A stretch of 56,909 bases of DNA, taken from Mesotaenium endlicherianum (taxonomy: Eukaryota; Streptophyta; Zygnematophyceae; Zygnematales; Mesotaeniaceae). Shown one piece after another: positions 1 through 10,480 of this stretch; within the stretch, counting starts at the first letter, position 1; every line of letters begins with the position of its first letter. Below the pieces are notes generated by a model, which did not search any database, was not told the DNA's origin, and saw only the letters and a program-made list of their open reading frames with translations. Location of the stretch: NCBI GenBank assembly GCA_009602735.1, contig WELA01007315.1, forward strand, positions 29,171-86,079, written 5' to 3'. A program made the translations under genes and the position numbers.

Positions 1-603
1 GAGTTCCAAGACCATGAGTCTTGGGCAATTGAGAAGTGTCTACTAACCGATTGGTCCGACGTGCGGAATACCCTTGTTGGAGGAAGTGTGCTTGACCGAG
101 CATTGGTGGATCGAGAGTTGGCGCTCTACCGGCAGAGCGGTGACATTTTTGGCGATGATGTTTGCAAGGCTAATAAGACCATGATGCCTGCTCACAAGTG
201 GTGGGAAACATATGGAAGTCATTGTCCTAATCTTCAGCTTCTTGCTATGAGAATATTGTCGCAACCCGGTTCAGCAGCTGCATGTGAGAGAAATTGGTCT
301 GAGTACGGGTTTGTTCATAGTCCACTTCGCAATAGGCTGCTCCCTACTAGAGCAAAGAAGTTAGTGTACGTGCATTCTATGTTGAGACTTCAGGAGAAGA
401 GTTTGGACTTCCTTGGACCAAGTGTCGGCGCGACTCCATGGGTTGAAGAAGCGGAGTTCTTGGAGACATCTGAAGAGGAGGATCTCAATCTTGCCGTGCA
501 TGCCTCGTTGAGTGAGGGGATGGAGGTGGAGGAAGAGGAGGTGGAGGAGCGACCTAGTGTTTCTGCTCCACTAAGAAGAAGGCCAAGAGCGATTGGTTAC
601 TAG
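1..603 (+). CDS. hAT transposase, C-terminal part (partial)
   Basis: The frame is open from base 1 to a TAG at 601-603; the start lies outside the window. The protein has the hAT C-terminal dimerisation region (Dimer_Tnp_hAT): WWETYGSHCPNLQLLAMRIL, then SAAACERNWSEYG and the N-R-L followed by a K-K-L-V-Y-V-H helix, the usual 'A-x-E-R-x-(W/F)-S' block. In the family this region holds the transposase oligomer together; the catalytic residues lie upstream. The tail is very acidic (runs of Glu at about residues 155-185) and ends with a short basic stretch. There is no break in the visible part, so this copy may have been recently active. There is nothing else convincing on either strand here. Confidence 0.9.
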   Translation, partial: EFQDHESWAIEKCLLTDWSDVRNTLVGGSVLDRALVDRELALYRQSGDIFGDDVCKANKTMMPAHKWWETYGSHCPNLQLLAMRILSQPGSAAACERNWSEYGFVHSPLRNRLLPTRAKKLVYVHSMLRLQEKSLDFLGPSVGATPWVEEAEFLETSEEEDLNLAVHASLSEGMEVEEEEVEERPSVSAPLRRRPRAIGY

Positions 604-774
604 ATATGTTAGTCAGTTAACTTGTATGTACAAAAGGTAGCATGTACATATTAAAGAAAAAAAAGGAGGTTGAGAAAATGAATATATTTGAAATCAATTT
701 TTTGTGCCCTATGTCTTCATGGAATGTGGTACTTTGTGAATGACTTACATGGTATGGATTACCTCTAACTTCTT

Positions 775-1178
775 ATGCATGCTTGCAAAGAGTATGAATC
801 ATGTTTATACTTCTACATTAAAGCTCATTTTACTCGTTTAAGAAGTAATGAAACTCCTAAGTGTTCTTATTGAATCAATAAGCTAGTTAAAATGTACAAA
901 AAGAATGCTCTGCTAAGTGGCCCTCCCAGTGTTAGTGAGAAAAAGAGAGTACGAAAATAATCCTTAATCTATCTTCAATCACTCTTGAATGTGGCATTTA
1001 TAACTTCTTAGTTGTTAGACATGCTTGCTAAGATGTTGAATTATATTTATACCTCTTCATTGAAGCTTGTTGTACTCGACTAAGAAGTAATGATGCTGCT
1101 CAATGTCCTAATTCAACAAATAAATAAATTAGGAAGTACAAAAAAGAACTTTGCTAAGCGGCCCTCCCAGCTTTGACA
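775..1178. repeat. Diverged direct repeat, two ~160-bp copies, in hAT-1
   Basis: The segment at about 775-940 recurs at about 1016-1178. Shared blocks are CATGCTTGC, then AAGAAGTAATGA, and a closing GGCCCTCCCAG. The second copy also aligns with part of hAT-2's left end (about 11840-11900, minus strand). The unit therefore belongs to the transposon's subterminal region and was duplicated in hAT-1. Confidence 0.65.
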
Positions 1179-1263
1179 TGATTGAATGTCGTATAGATGG
1201 TACATAAACAAAGCGGTTACAAGACATTTCATTAGAGAACAAGAATGCGGGTTGTCATAGCTA

Positions 1264-1500
1264 CTTATAGTGAATAATTGGTAAATCGTCGCTTCCGGCA
1301 ACTGGTGGCGGGGGTTCGAGCCCGACGGTTGGCGCCCGGGGCCATCCATTTTGTGGAAATCCGTGATTTCCTTTTCGCCAAGCGTTTTCGCCCTTATAAA
1401 TACGTAATTACCGACCGCGAAGTAATAAGAAACGTGCATGGTTGGTTGGGTAGTGTCTTATCCATGCACTCGGCGGTGGGTGTTCAAATCCGCTTGCTTC
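1264..1500 (+). other. Two decayed tRNA-like modules in hAT-1 end A
   Basis: Two short segments look like the T-arm region of a tRNA and match the polymerase III B-box (GGTTCRANNCC): GGTTCGAGCCC at about 1313-1323 and TGTTCAAATCC at about 1481-1491. The first is preceded by an A-box-like phrase ending AATTGG; its T-stem is partly broken. The second sits just after an 8-bp inverted repeat (GTGCATGG at 1434-1441, CCATGCAC at 1462-1469). hAT-2 carries one module, at the place equivalent to the first. Neither folds as a complete tRNA, so these are not tRNA genes. Confidence 0.5.
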
Positions 1501-1816
1501 CATCCCTAAATAGAAAAAGTTCGAAGTACTTTTCGAAATTGTCGCCGCAATCCGGGCAGAGAGCAGATCCGAAATTGCCCGAAAAAAGTTACCGGTCATT
1601 TTGAACGAAATAAACAGTCTGACATGACGTGCTTTTTGTCCACATGCGACCGACATGTAATGTCAACGTCGTCGCTACTGGACGTCGACGCCGTTGTGAC
1701 GTTGGCGTACTAAGCGTATTAAGCGAACTAGTCCATTTTTTTGAACACCAATCTAAGCGAACTAGCGTATTAGTCGACCTAAGCGTACAAGCATAGGGCG
1801 TAACCCTGGTGTAATA

Positions 1817-2417
1817 TGAGAGCATAAAATGCCAACAGGCTGCAGTGGTATAGCTTAAAGAATCTCCAGGTGTCAGATGATGAAGCTGGGCTGGGGTGGG
1901 CTGGGTGGGGGGGGGAGGAGTGTGTGCAGCTGGTGCTGGCAGGAGGCGAGAAGCATCTCGAGGAGCAGGTCAAAGAGGCCACCACATTCAGCAGGAACCC
2001 CTCTGCTGCTGCTCGCGCGTACCCGCACGTGTGTGCTGCAGTCGTGGTGTACCCTTCTTCTGCTCCTTCCCCAACCCCCCTCTTCCTCCCATGCCCCCCT
2101 CCCCCCCCCGCTTATACGCACCATGAATGAGGTGTGGTATTGAGGCTTCCGCGTAGGCTTTCATCTGCAATCGCTCCGTGGGCGACAGGGTGGGCAAGAG
2201 GGGTGACTGTGGGGGTAGTGGGGTGGCCCATACTATACACATACTTGCTTTTTTACGTCTGTGAAAGACCTGAGCCTGCCTAACCAGGGCCTGCCTGATC
2301 TGAGAGCGCGTTGGTACGCTTCTTTTCGCACTTCACTCCGCGTGATCCGCAGGGGGCTGTAGTTGACGTCGCTTTTTCTCGCTCATTGCGCAGGAGGTTC
2401 CTCCAGGTGCTGGACAT
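1817..2417. other. Spacer with G-rich and C-rich tracts, no gene seen
   Basis: Between hAT-1 and the CMC remnant. It has a G-rich tract near 1889-1919 and a C-rich tract near 2080-2112. The open frames here are shadows of this composition and show no recognisable domain. Confidence 0.5.
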
Positions 2418-3491
2418 GTGGGAGAGTTGGGCGGGCGTTTGCCTGTGCCGTTGACGACATCCCCTCTTCTTTGGGTCGAGCATACACAAGGTACCACCTT
2501 TGGCAACAAAGAATCCAGACATCCGCGTGCTGGGGCAGGTGCTAGTGAGCCTCCTGATTGCTCTTCTTTGAGGAGTAGGGACGGTGACGTGCACGGTGAC
2601 AGGCACGTGGGCAAAAACACAGGAGATGCTACTGGTAATGAAGGCAAACTTGACCACTTTGGGTTCATAAATGATAACTTTTACCTGGACGAGTCCCTCT
2701 TGAGCGAGGAAGAACCCCCCAAGGACAACGTCGGGAGTAGCGAGGACGGCATGTCTGTCTCTGACGATTCTGCAGTGGGGAGCCCTGTGAGGTTGGATGA
2801 CTTCGCTTCTGGCAGGGAACACAATTTTTTGGCGGGTGGCAATGAGGACAGACGTCACGGGGACAGCTCACAGGGACTGCGGGGCAGGGGTGGTGGCGAA
2901 GAGAGCAGCATGGAGGGGGGAGGCGGCGACGGTGACGTTGACGTCGACGTCGTAGACGCGGGGACATACGACGAGGAGGGGATCGTCAACGGAAAGTTTT
3001 GCAGCTTCAGCTTTGCCTCAAAGTTCTGCCTAGATCTCTTCATGGACCCTACTGCAAGGCGTGACACGAATTGCGAGATGCAACTATGTCAACATCCTAG
3101 GTTCTTGCTAGGGGAATGGCTGCAAGACAATTCTTTTGAGCACAAAATGGAGTTGGAGCACTTCTTGGGCAAATTACGCCTGCATAAATTCCGCTTGCGC
3201 ACGAATCACGAGGTGACGTACAAGCCCATACAGGATCATCTCTCTCGCTTGTTGGGTAATCTTGACCTAGGAAGGGCAATCCACTACAAGGCCGAGTCCC
3301 TTGTGGGCGGGAAGGTCACTGCTGTATACAACGCGCGATTTGTCACGGACAGGGAGTTCTTCATGGATTGCGGAGTGCAAGTGGTGGACGCTGGGGGTGT
3401 GGAGACCTGGCTGCCAGTGGGCGGGTGCTTCACAGTGAGAGACTTCTGGCTTGGCGGGCAGCCTGAGAGTCAGGGGAGGTTGCTAGGTTGA
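2418..3491 (+). pseudogene. CMC transposase remnant, N-terminal part
   Basis: A frame of about 357 residues. The first ~190 are low-complexity, rich in Asp/Glu/Gly, including a D-V-D-V-D-V run, with no known fold. From about residue 195 the sequence looks more structured: FCLDLFMDPTARRDTNCEM, then a stretch on helices rich in L/H/K. Its place directly upstream of the D-N-F segment suggests it is the variable N-terminal region of the same transposase. It overlaps the next frame by 4 bases, and the junction is probably a frameshift. The start is uncertain, because the true start may lie upstream or in another exon. Confidence 0.45.
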
Positions 3492-4708
3492 GCAGGGTGT
3501 TGGGGATCAATGTGACCCAAGGGATACACGCATATGCTGAGCTAGAGTGCGATGGCTTCGAGAGGGTTCATAATGTGCTGCTAGACATGCCCGGTGTTTC
3601 TAACGAGGTGCTTCTCTGCCTCCCTAGGGTGAAGCTTGGGGTAGATAACTTTGGAGAACACTGCTCTGTGGTGTCGTTTGAGGAGTGGCGGGAGGCTGGT
3701 CTCAGGTCCCCTGCGCGGTACGCAGGCTTGGGAGGGAGGATCCATTTGGGGCGTCTGACCTTCTTCTGTAGGCGTCAGGTCGACAGCGGGGTGCCTGCTT
3801 CCGATCTCGTCACAGAGCCCGTCTCTTGTTTGGAGCTGGACGTTAGTCCTCTTCCATGTGTTCGTAACCCACAGGGCCTCCCAATAGTGAACCTGGTGAT
3901 CGCCGTGTTCATCGACAACTTTTGCATGCAACGAACAGGCCATGCAGGCTTGGGGGGGGTGTACTAGAGGCTCGGGTCGCTGGAGCCTAGCCTGGCGCGA
4001 CGCGCCACGTCCATCCACCAGGTTATGTTGGTCCCCCAGGGTGCACCTCAGGATGATGGCCTTGAACTCATGGTGCACCTGGACCTGCAGCCACTAGCTC
4101 GGGGCGTGCCTATGTTCTTTGCTGCATTGGACAGATATGTCCTAGTACGAGCAAAGCCTATCTTCATTCAGGACTTTATGCAGAGAACTAAAACCATGAA
4201 GGCTGTGGGGATCGGGGCAAATAGCCCCTGTCCAAACTGCCACGTGTCTGCTAGGGGTGGGGATCACAAGTTGGGTGATTTGGATGTGGTTGGCGAGGCG
4301 CGGACTGATGAAGTTGCCCGCCAATTTGTGGTCAACACCGCCGGCTTGGGTGAAGCTAAACTCAAGGCCAAAGTGAAGGAAACCGGCTATACGCGGAGCA
4401 TCAGCCCGCTGACAGCCCTTCCCAAGTACGACAGGTACTGGAATAATCCTTTTGACCCATTTCACGCCTTGGGCATCGGCCTGCCGAAGCTTCTGTTGAA
4501 GTACACTAACAGGCTCCTCTCGAAGGGTGAACAGCTCAGTCCGGACCTGCTTGCAGCTTCGCTAAAGTACCCCCATGGCGTGCCCAGGGTTTGGAAGCCG
4601 AGGACGCACCAAGACTCAATGATCGGTATGCAGCTCTTGCGCATGGTGAGGTACATGCCCCTCATTGTGCAGCCGCTTTGTGAACCTCTGAACCTAGCTC
4701 CAGCCTAG
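3488..4708 (+). pseudogene. CMC transposase remnant, catalytic core, in-frame stop
   Basis: One reading frame interrupted by a TAG at 3965-3967. Before the stop: PIVNLVIAVFIDNFCMQRTG, where the D-N-F matches the first catalytic Asp region of tnp2-like transposases (usually a 'D-x-F/T ... H-G-Y/G-G-V-Y' phrase). After it comes a family-like text on VMLVPQGA, then VLVRAKPIFIQDF, CPNCHVSARGG (zinc-binding pair) and FDPFHALGIGLPKLLLKYTN. The family cuts DNA at CACTA-type ends. The stop lies in the middle of the core, so this copy cannot make a full enzyme unless it is read through. Confidence 0.65.
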
Positions 4709-5313
4709 TGGGGACAGCGTTGTGAGGTTGTTGAGCTGTGAAAAGCGCTGCTCAAGCTCACTAACTGTGCGCTTGAGACCCACACAGATGGTGACCACAT
4801 CCGTAGGTTTGTAGACTTTGCACGACAATTCCACACCCTATTTAAAGAAGCCTGGCCTAGAGACGGCAATGCGCTAAACGCAAAGAACCATAACATGCAC
4901 CTCCTGGTACACCTACCGCAGTATAGAGAGCTTGGGCCCCATGCTTCATCTTTGGGCACAAGAATTTGAGTCAAAGCACAAGACGGTGAAGCGTAACATA
5001 GCAAAGACGAGCGGGCGGGTCACCGGGGTGATAGACATATGGGCGCTTATGCGCAGAGAGGCAAGGGCTAGCGCAAGGGCTGCTGTGAAGGACATGCACA
5101 GATTTCATTAACCAGCTGGAGATGAATAGGATCGCGATGTTGGAACTGCGATGCGACGCTGTCATGTCTGTGTTTGAGGAGAGTCAAAATGCGCACAGGA
5201 TCTTCCAGGTGCGATGCGTATCTAGCGAAGGCTCCGTGGACGCCAAGTACCAACGCCGCAGCAAGAGGTTCGACGTCGAGCGGACCATCTTTGGCGGCAT
5301 ACCTTCTAAGTGA
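4709..5313 (+). pseudogene. CMC transposase remnant, distal core
   Basis: After 4708 the frame continues in pieces. Around 4751-4945 it reads a helical segment ending KNHNMHLLVHLPQYRELGPH, a typical 'K-x-H-x-x-x-H-l' block of tnp2-like enzymes. After a frameshift near 4947, the text EFESKHKTVKRNIAKTSGR gives the usual 'E-x-x-H-K-x-x-K' helix. A last open piece runs 5122-5313. There are several stops, so this is decayed. Confidence 0.5.
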
Positions 5314-5319
5314 GCCTCA

Positions 5320-6368
5320 TTCTCTACCCTCCCGCCCGGTCCCTTACACACTTTGCGCCATTATTTTTTCGCTGAAGCTATCTTTTGTTCTGTGTGCCTC
5401 ACCTTCTTGGGCTTCGCTTCTGTGGCTGTAGCCCTGCTGCGTACGCCCTTTGCGCCACACACATATTGGGTGCTTGCGCGTGCATGCCCTTTGTTTTAGG
5501 AATTTGCTATTTTCCCGCTTCTGCTGCTCTCTCTGCCTCTCTCTCTCCTCTTCCTTCTATTCTGGCCCTCTTCTCACCCTTTTGTTCTTGTCTCTATTTT
5601 TTTCCTTTCGCTGCTTCTCTTCTAGCTCTCAGATTGCCTCCAGGGGCGCAGGGAGAGGGCTAGGGTTTGGGTCGGGAGGGGACGATTAGGGTTAGGATTT
5701 TGACTCGATACTTGGCGAAGGTTACTAACGATTGTAAGGTTCACGATTTAAAAATTAGGGTTCAACTATAGCATCGGCATCGGCCGCAAGGGATAGGAAT
5801 TAGCTCAGGATACAGTCCAGGGTTTTGTGCTTATGTTCAGAAACCAACTCCCGCATCCTAAAATCAACTCTCAAATTTGAACTTTCAAATCCTAAGAGAA
5901 GTGCGAGAAGCCATCGCGTGGAGAAGCAACAGGTTTACAAGTGTGTGCCGCATGTCTGCATGCAGATGCCGTGTCAGAACGTGCAAGCACGTCTGATCCT
6001 CTCTGCCTGCCTCTGTCCCTGCGCACCAGGCGCCTTCACGCACGTGCTCGCCTGCCTGTGCGCCTGTATGGGTTTGAGTGTGCCTGCTTGCGCGCGCGCC
6101 TGCATATGTGTGTGAGAGCGTGCGTGCGTGCGACCAAGCGTGTGTGTGCACGTGCGTGGGTGCGTGCGTTCTTGCGCATGAGCGTGTGCTCTGACCTGCT
6201 AAGGAGCTAAGAAAAGGACCGTATCTTGTGGTGCTCGACTCGTGCAGGTGGATTGACACAGGAGGCAAGGCCCGCAGCATCCAGCTTGTCACCGATCAAT
6301 GCGGACTCTCCAACAATGAGCTTCTTGCGAGGTACAACGACAGCGTTACACTAAACGGTCGTTGATCA
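5320..6368. other. Pyrimidine-rich and GT-rich non-coding stretch
   Basis: Between the two transposase pieces. Contains a long pyrimidine-rich stretch (about 5500-5640), a few isolated AGGGTT words (5660-5765) and a GTGC/GTGT-rich microsatellite-like tract (about 6050-6180). No domain seen. It could be an intron of the transposase. Confidence 0.4.
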
Positions 6369-6980
6369 GTGCTTCATGCTGCACTTGTTCGTGTGTGCAA
6401 GCGAGTGGGGAAGAGTGCAGGTGAAGTCTTTGACGTGGGCCACGATGTGGCCATCATGGCGAGCCCGGCCTGCAATGCTGTCCTGCCTGCACACGGCCCT
6501 ATATGGCTTGCTAAGGTGGCCAGCCTCTTTCTCCACAGAGGTAACGACGAGGTCGACTACACGTGGGCCCAGGTACGCTTTTATGACCTCGTTCGGGGTC
6601 CTGGAAGGTCCTATTACCGCGACGTCAAGTGGACCGGTTACCCCATCCTGAAGTTGAGGACGGAGCGCACCCTAAGCCTGGTGCCCTTGTGTGGAGTTGA
6701 CCGAGGGTGGCACATAGTTCACTACTGTTGGCCTCAAAGAGGTGCTGACGTCACCGGACTGCAGCACGAATTGACAAGGTGCAAGCTGCACAACTGTTGT
6801 ACGGAACACGGCAACAACAAGGCTGAAGAATGCCGAGGCATGCCTCACGTACTCAGACAGCCGATAAGGAAGCTCTTCTGCCACGGGCATGATGATCAGT
6901 ACCTCCTCAATCTGGATGCGGGAGGGGCTCCTTCCATGAGTAAAATGCAACAGTCACCTCCGGTCATCGTCTATATTTAA
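6369..6980 (+). pseudogene. Probable C-terminal segment of CMC transposase
   Basis: About 203 residues. A phrase WAQVRFYDLV followed by YYRDVKWTGYPIL and HIVHYC resembles the C-terminal region of CMC transposases, where a small beta-rich domain carries 'a-x-V-x-x-F' and 'h-I-v-h' strands. Upstream, PIWLAKVASLFLHRG fits the same region. The open frame ends at 6978-6980 without obvious further homology. The identification rests on pattern and position only. Confidence 0.4.
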
Positions 6981-8850
6981 TGAAGAAGCTGCACGTTCTT
7001 CAAATCAGCAAGCAGGTACCCACCCACTCCACCCACCCACCCCTTGTCACATTCTAATATTTATGTTGCAATCAAGCGCGCGTGTGCGCAAGTCCATTCG
7101 AGTCTGTGCGTGCATGTGTGAGCTCGTTATTATTTTGATTTCGTAGGTGCACATGTGTGTAAGGAGCCCTCTTGCCATGCAAAGCCTTACCCTCCCATTA
7201 GAGGCTTGCCGTACGGGCAGTGCACACTCTTAGCCCTGTCAATTTTGTCGAGGACAACATTCTGTGTGGCTGCTCTTGGCAACTCTATATTGCCGGCATT
7301 TCTAAGCGCTGGTTCCAGGCTGGGATGGGTTGGTAGCACTAAGCAGCACCAAGTGGTTGTTGCCGCTGTCAGCAGGGTGGCTGCCCAGGGTGGTCAGGTC
7401 CCACGGGCTAGCTTTTAATTTTAGGCAAGGCAATGTGGGAGGGCTGGGAAGGACTTCAAGGGGTAGGGGGGGATTTTGGGTGTGTTTTTAGGGTCTGGGA
7501 GGGTATGGCGCAGAAGAGTGCAACACAGAAGGTCCAATTTTGAAATAACTTAGTGGCAGAAGCTGGAGTCTGGCGCTCCTCCCGCTTAGACTGTTGGGTG
7601 CTCCGTGGGAGACACATTCCCTTGCTGATGGGGCTAGGGTGATAGCAAGGGTGCATGCTACCGGCTGATTGATGCAACGAGGGGGGGGGAGGGGGGGGGG
7701 ATGGGGGTCCTTTGCTGTCTGCGCAGTATCAGCTACAACAGCTGTTGCCTGCAGTGAGCAGCGCAGCTTGCTGTCGACAGTCAACGCACGCGACAGCCGG
7801 CAGCCAAGGGGGGTCTTGAGCTGTGGGCTCACTGTCGGCTGCAACAGCCATTGCCTGATTTGCTTGCTTTGCCTGCATGCAGCACCGCAGCTTGCTGTCA
7901 GCAATCAACACACACAACACTCAACAGCAGATAGCCGGCGCATGATGTGTGGTGTGCTGTGAGCCGAGTGACGAGTTTGCGCTGTGCTAGCGACAAGTGG
8001 CTGACCCCTGCTATAGAGCACCCTCACCCCTGCTATGCAACACCTTATGCAAAGTTGTGATGACCTGGCTGGCCCGTGCGAAGGTGGTGGTGACCCCTGA
8101 CATGTGATGTTGTGCGTTGTGCGTTGTGCGTTGGCATTGCTGGCCTATGCCACACTGAGGGCTGGTGGTGCTGACCCGTGGTGTGCTGCGCTCAAACAGT
8201 GCGCGCGTGTGCAGGATCAGGTAGAGCCGGCCTCCAGCATCATTCAATTTTGCATCGGTACGCGCTCGCTCTTGTTGCTCTCACATAGTAACAACGGCTG
8301 TCAGTGGCCTTTCCGGATGGCACAGTAGTGGAGGGAGGTGCATGTGCGCTGTGCAATTTGGCACGTAACTGGCTGCAGCACACATTATCCTCATCATCAA
8401 CGCTGTTTTGATGTCGAGCCCAAGAGGTTGGGCTGAGGACAGACGATCTGTCCATCCGTTGCATCAGCATTGGGACTGCATGTGTTGATGCATTTGGTTG
8501 TCTGTGTGTGAGTAAATAGTTAGCTGGTCTAGTTCGCTCGTGTTTGGCAGTAGTAGCCAAGTGAGTTGTTGCTCAAGGGCTGCTTCATGATGGCGGTTCC
8601 TGTTTGCTGCTGTTTGTCGCACAGCGTCGTCGTCATGTGTTGCTCTCTGCATGCATGTTGCAGCCTTAAAAACTCCTTGCAATGCAAAAAAGGCAACGTC
8701 ATTATGGGAGTCTAACGTGTGTCTGTGGATGATTTGTACGCAGATGTAACGTCTCTCGTGAGTGGAGAACCACAGGAACTCGGAGCACTCAAGCCATGTC
8801 AGGCTTTTGTCACTGAAATGAATGCCAAGGTGGGTTGACAAATATTGACA
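6981..8850. other. Low-complexity intergenic or intronic DNA
   Basis: Contains a CCCA-rich tract (about 7019-7045), a near-pure G tract (about 7680-7710) with G-quadruplex potential, an imperfect ~70-bp tandem duplication (about 7731-7802 and 7838-7915, sharing CGCAGCTTGCTGTC), and a short GCGTTGT triplication near 8111-8132. On the minus strand the stretch 8814-8514 after a TTTCAG is open and might be a terminal exon, but I recognise no domain in it. Confidence 0.4.
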
Positions 8851-9150
8851 TACACAGTAGCTCATACATATGTACAGCAAATGAGGGCTTTTGTTACTAG
8901 GGTATGAGTTGGTCATTTGGTAAAGCTGACGATTACATAGTAGTTGATATGCATGCACAGTGAACATGGGCCAAACATATGGCTTCGAATAGTGGAGGAT
9001 ATTATGGGGGTCTTTTGGTAAATAAAACATTGCATAGTACCTGATATGCATGCACGGTGAACATGTGCCAATAATGGGCTTTTGATAGTGGAGTGGAAGA
9101 TGGGGGGGTCATTCGGTAAAGGTTAACAATACATGGTAATTAGTATACAT
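8851..9150. repeat. Imperfect tandem repeat, ~83-100-bp unit, about 3.2 copies
   Basis: Units start at 8851, 8934, 9031 and about 9131. Each begins with a variant of (T)ACATAGTA, followed by a TATGCATGCA-type word, a GTGAACATG-type word, a GGGCTTTTG-type word and a TCATTTGGTAAA-type word. Units 2 and 3 are the most alike. No coding role seen. Confidence 0.7.
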
Positions 9151-10123
9151 GCATAATGCTTTAAAGGAAAAAGATTGGGGTCATGTGCAGTACAACTTGA
9201 CTTCCATATTGTAATTGGCGCACTTGTATAGTCAATGATGCACATAAAGCACTTACTTGAACAATTCTGGCTCGTCTTAAACTACAGATGAAGAAAATCA
9301 AGACTTCGTGTGCCTCAGTAGGTCACCCAAACTTGTGTGACTTAATTGCCGGATGCAATTTGTGATAGAACAGCACATTGAAAACGGCAGACATTCCTTG
9401 CAATGACACCAATAGAACCTTCATCAGGGGCATAATTGAGGGTGCCATATTGCACCCAAAATGGAACAATATTGCCATTCACTTTCGCGACCATCCGGGT
9501 ACACGAATGGGCCGCGCCATGCCAAGTTGCGTGCCATTGTGTCCCATTCAGTATGCCATGCGATTGGAGTCTTGCCATTTTGACTGCCATTTGTTCGTAC
9601 GTCTGCCACTTCCGCGCCAATCTGGCTCGTCATTCTCTCCACGATCTCGATCGCATGGCGCGGCAAAAATAGCAGGGCCATTTTTCTGCCATTGCCGTTT
9701 GGGGCCCGTTGTGTTTTTACAATGTTGTACATAAGAGGTCCTCCATATGTGTCATGCCGTGCCAGTGCTGGGCTGACATCGGGACCATTGTATATACACT
9801 CCCACAAGGCACTTGAGCTCTTATCCCACGTGCGCGCGGGAAAAAGCACTTGCCAGCTGAGACAATTACACGGGGGCAAGGTTGCGTTGTCAATATGCCC
9901 GCAGACATGCGCGCACGCATGCTATCCCAATTCAGACACGCAAAAGGAATAAGAGAGTGACCAGCGGGGAGGAGTTACAAAACCTCGGGAGGGGTAGCTA
10001 CTAGCCATGACAAAAAAGCAAATTGAAGCAAAATCACCGACGAAAAAGCACTGAAAAATGTAACAAATAAACAAGTACTCACGCGGCACAGACGCGCGCA
10101 CGCCCGCACAAGTGCACACTCAC
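9151..10123. other. Non-coding stretch with scattered GCCAT words
   Basis: Between 9448 and 9702 the word GCCAT occurs about ten times on the plus strand. Open frames there on both strands are probably a by-product. No domain recognised, and no splice-supported exon seen before 10124. Confidence 0.35.
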
Positions 10124-10480
10124 ATGAGACCGCGTTGCTGCAGCTCTTGAAAGACGGCCAGCGCACGGTTGATGAGGTACGCATGGCAGTTCGCCAACAT
10201 GAGGCAAAAATAGTGCGGCAGCCGCGGGCCAGCCTCTTCTCCCCCTGGCCTGCCCACTTTGCCGGGGGCAGCGCGTGTGCCTCTGTGTCTCCATCTCCGC
10301 AAGCAGCCCCTCTGCATGCTGCCACATGCGGGCGTGGCCCTATGCATACAGCTGGTGCAAATACGTCATATTCAACGGCTGCACCCCGTTGTCCACCATG
10401 CGCTCAAAGGTGGCCTGGACAAAGCTGGCATCCCCGGCGTGGCCGTACGTACTGATCATTGTGTTGCACGCCACCTGGCG
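10124..10480 (-). pseudogene. Broken PPR exon (about three PPR repeats)
   Basis: Read on the minus strand, this begins after an acceptor-like GGGTGCAG and ends before GTGAGT. It encodes tandem 35-residue pentatricopeptide repeats. Repeat 1 starts VACNTMISTYGHAGD and ends FERMVDNGVQP. Repeat 2 runs from MTYLHQLYA, contains a TAG where a residue is expected, and continues AEGLLAEMET. Repeat 3, in another frame, has YLINRALAVFQELQQRGL. PPR proteins bind organellar RNA in plants. Intact splice borders with an internal stop and a frameshift suggest a decaying gene, or a sequencing or assembly fault. The exon at 11081-11156 on the same strand probably belongs to it. Confidence 0.6.

Larger units (their letters stand above)
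1..1808 (+). mobile_element. hAT-1: 3' part of a hAT DNA transposon
   Basis: The window opens inside a hAT transposase frame and the element ends at 1808. On the minus strand the right end reads CAGGGTTACGCC, fitting the hAT terminal consensus (C/T)A(G/A)NG. The last ~375 bp align, inverted, with the left end of hAT-2 (11433-11800), including the phrase AAGCGAACTAG and the run TTTTTTTGAACACC. The next 8 bp, GTGTAATA (1809-1816), would be the target duplication, but the left end lies outside the window. Between transposase and terminus lie a diverged direct repeat and two tRNA-like modules. I call this terminus 'end A'. Confidence 0.85.
2418..6980 (+). mobile_element. Decayed CMC-type (Plavaka/EnSpm-like) DNA transposon
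   Basis: Several consecutive plus-strand frames encode pieces of one tnp2-like transposase of the CACTA/CMC group. In order they are an acidic N-terminus, the D-N-F catalytic-region strand, a CPNCH zinc motif, an FDPFHALGIG block, a KNHNMHLLVHLPQY block and a C-terminal segment. The pieces are separated by frameshifts, an in-frame TAG and a ~1-kb non-coding stretch (5320-6360) that may be an intron or decay. I could not identify terminal inverted repeats, so the limits are those of the coding remains only. Confidence 0.6.

Noticed and set aside
1301..1500. tRNA genes at the B-box-like words
   Set aside because: No complete cloverleaf: T-stems are partly mismatched and no acceptor stem is seen. 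Called tRNA-like modules of the hAT end instead.
1870..2242. Overlapping open frames on both strands
   Set aside because: Low-complexity G/C tracts give open frames in all phases; no domain and no splice or start support.
5655..5770. Telomere-like repeats (AGGGTT words)
   Set aside because: Only isolated, irregularly spaced words; no tandem array of TTTAGGG or similar.
9424..9879. 151-residue minus-strand frame as a gene
   Set aside because: It covers the GCCAT word cluster and shows no recognisable domain or splice support.
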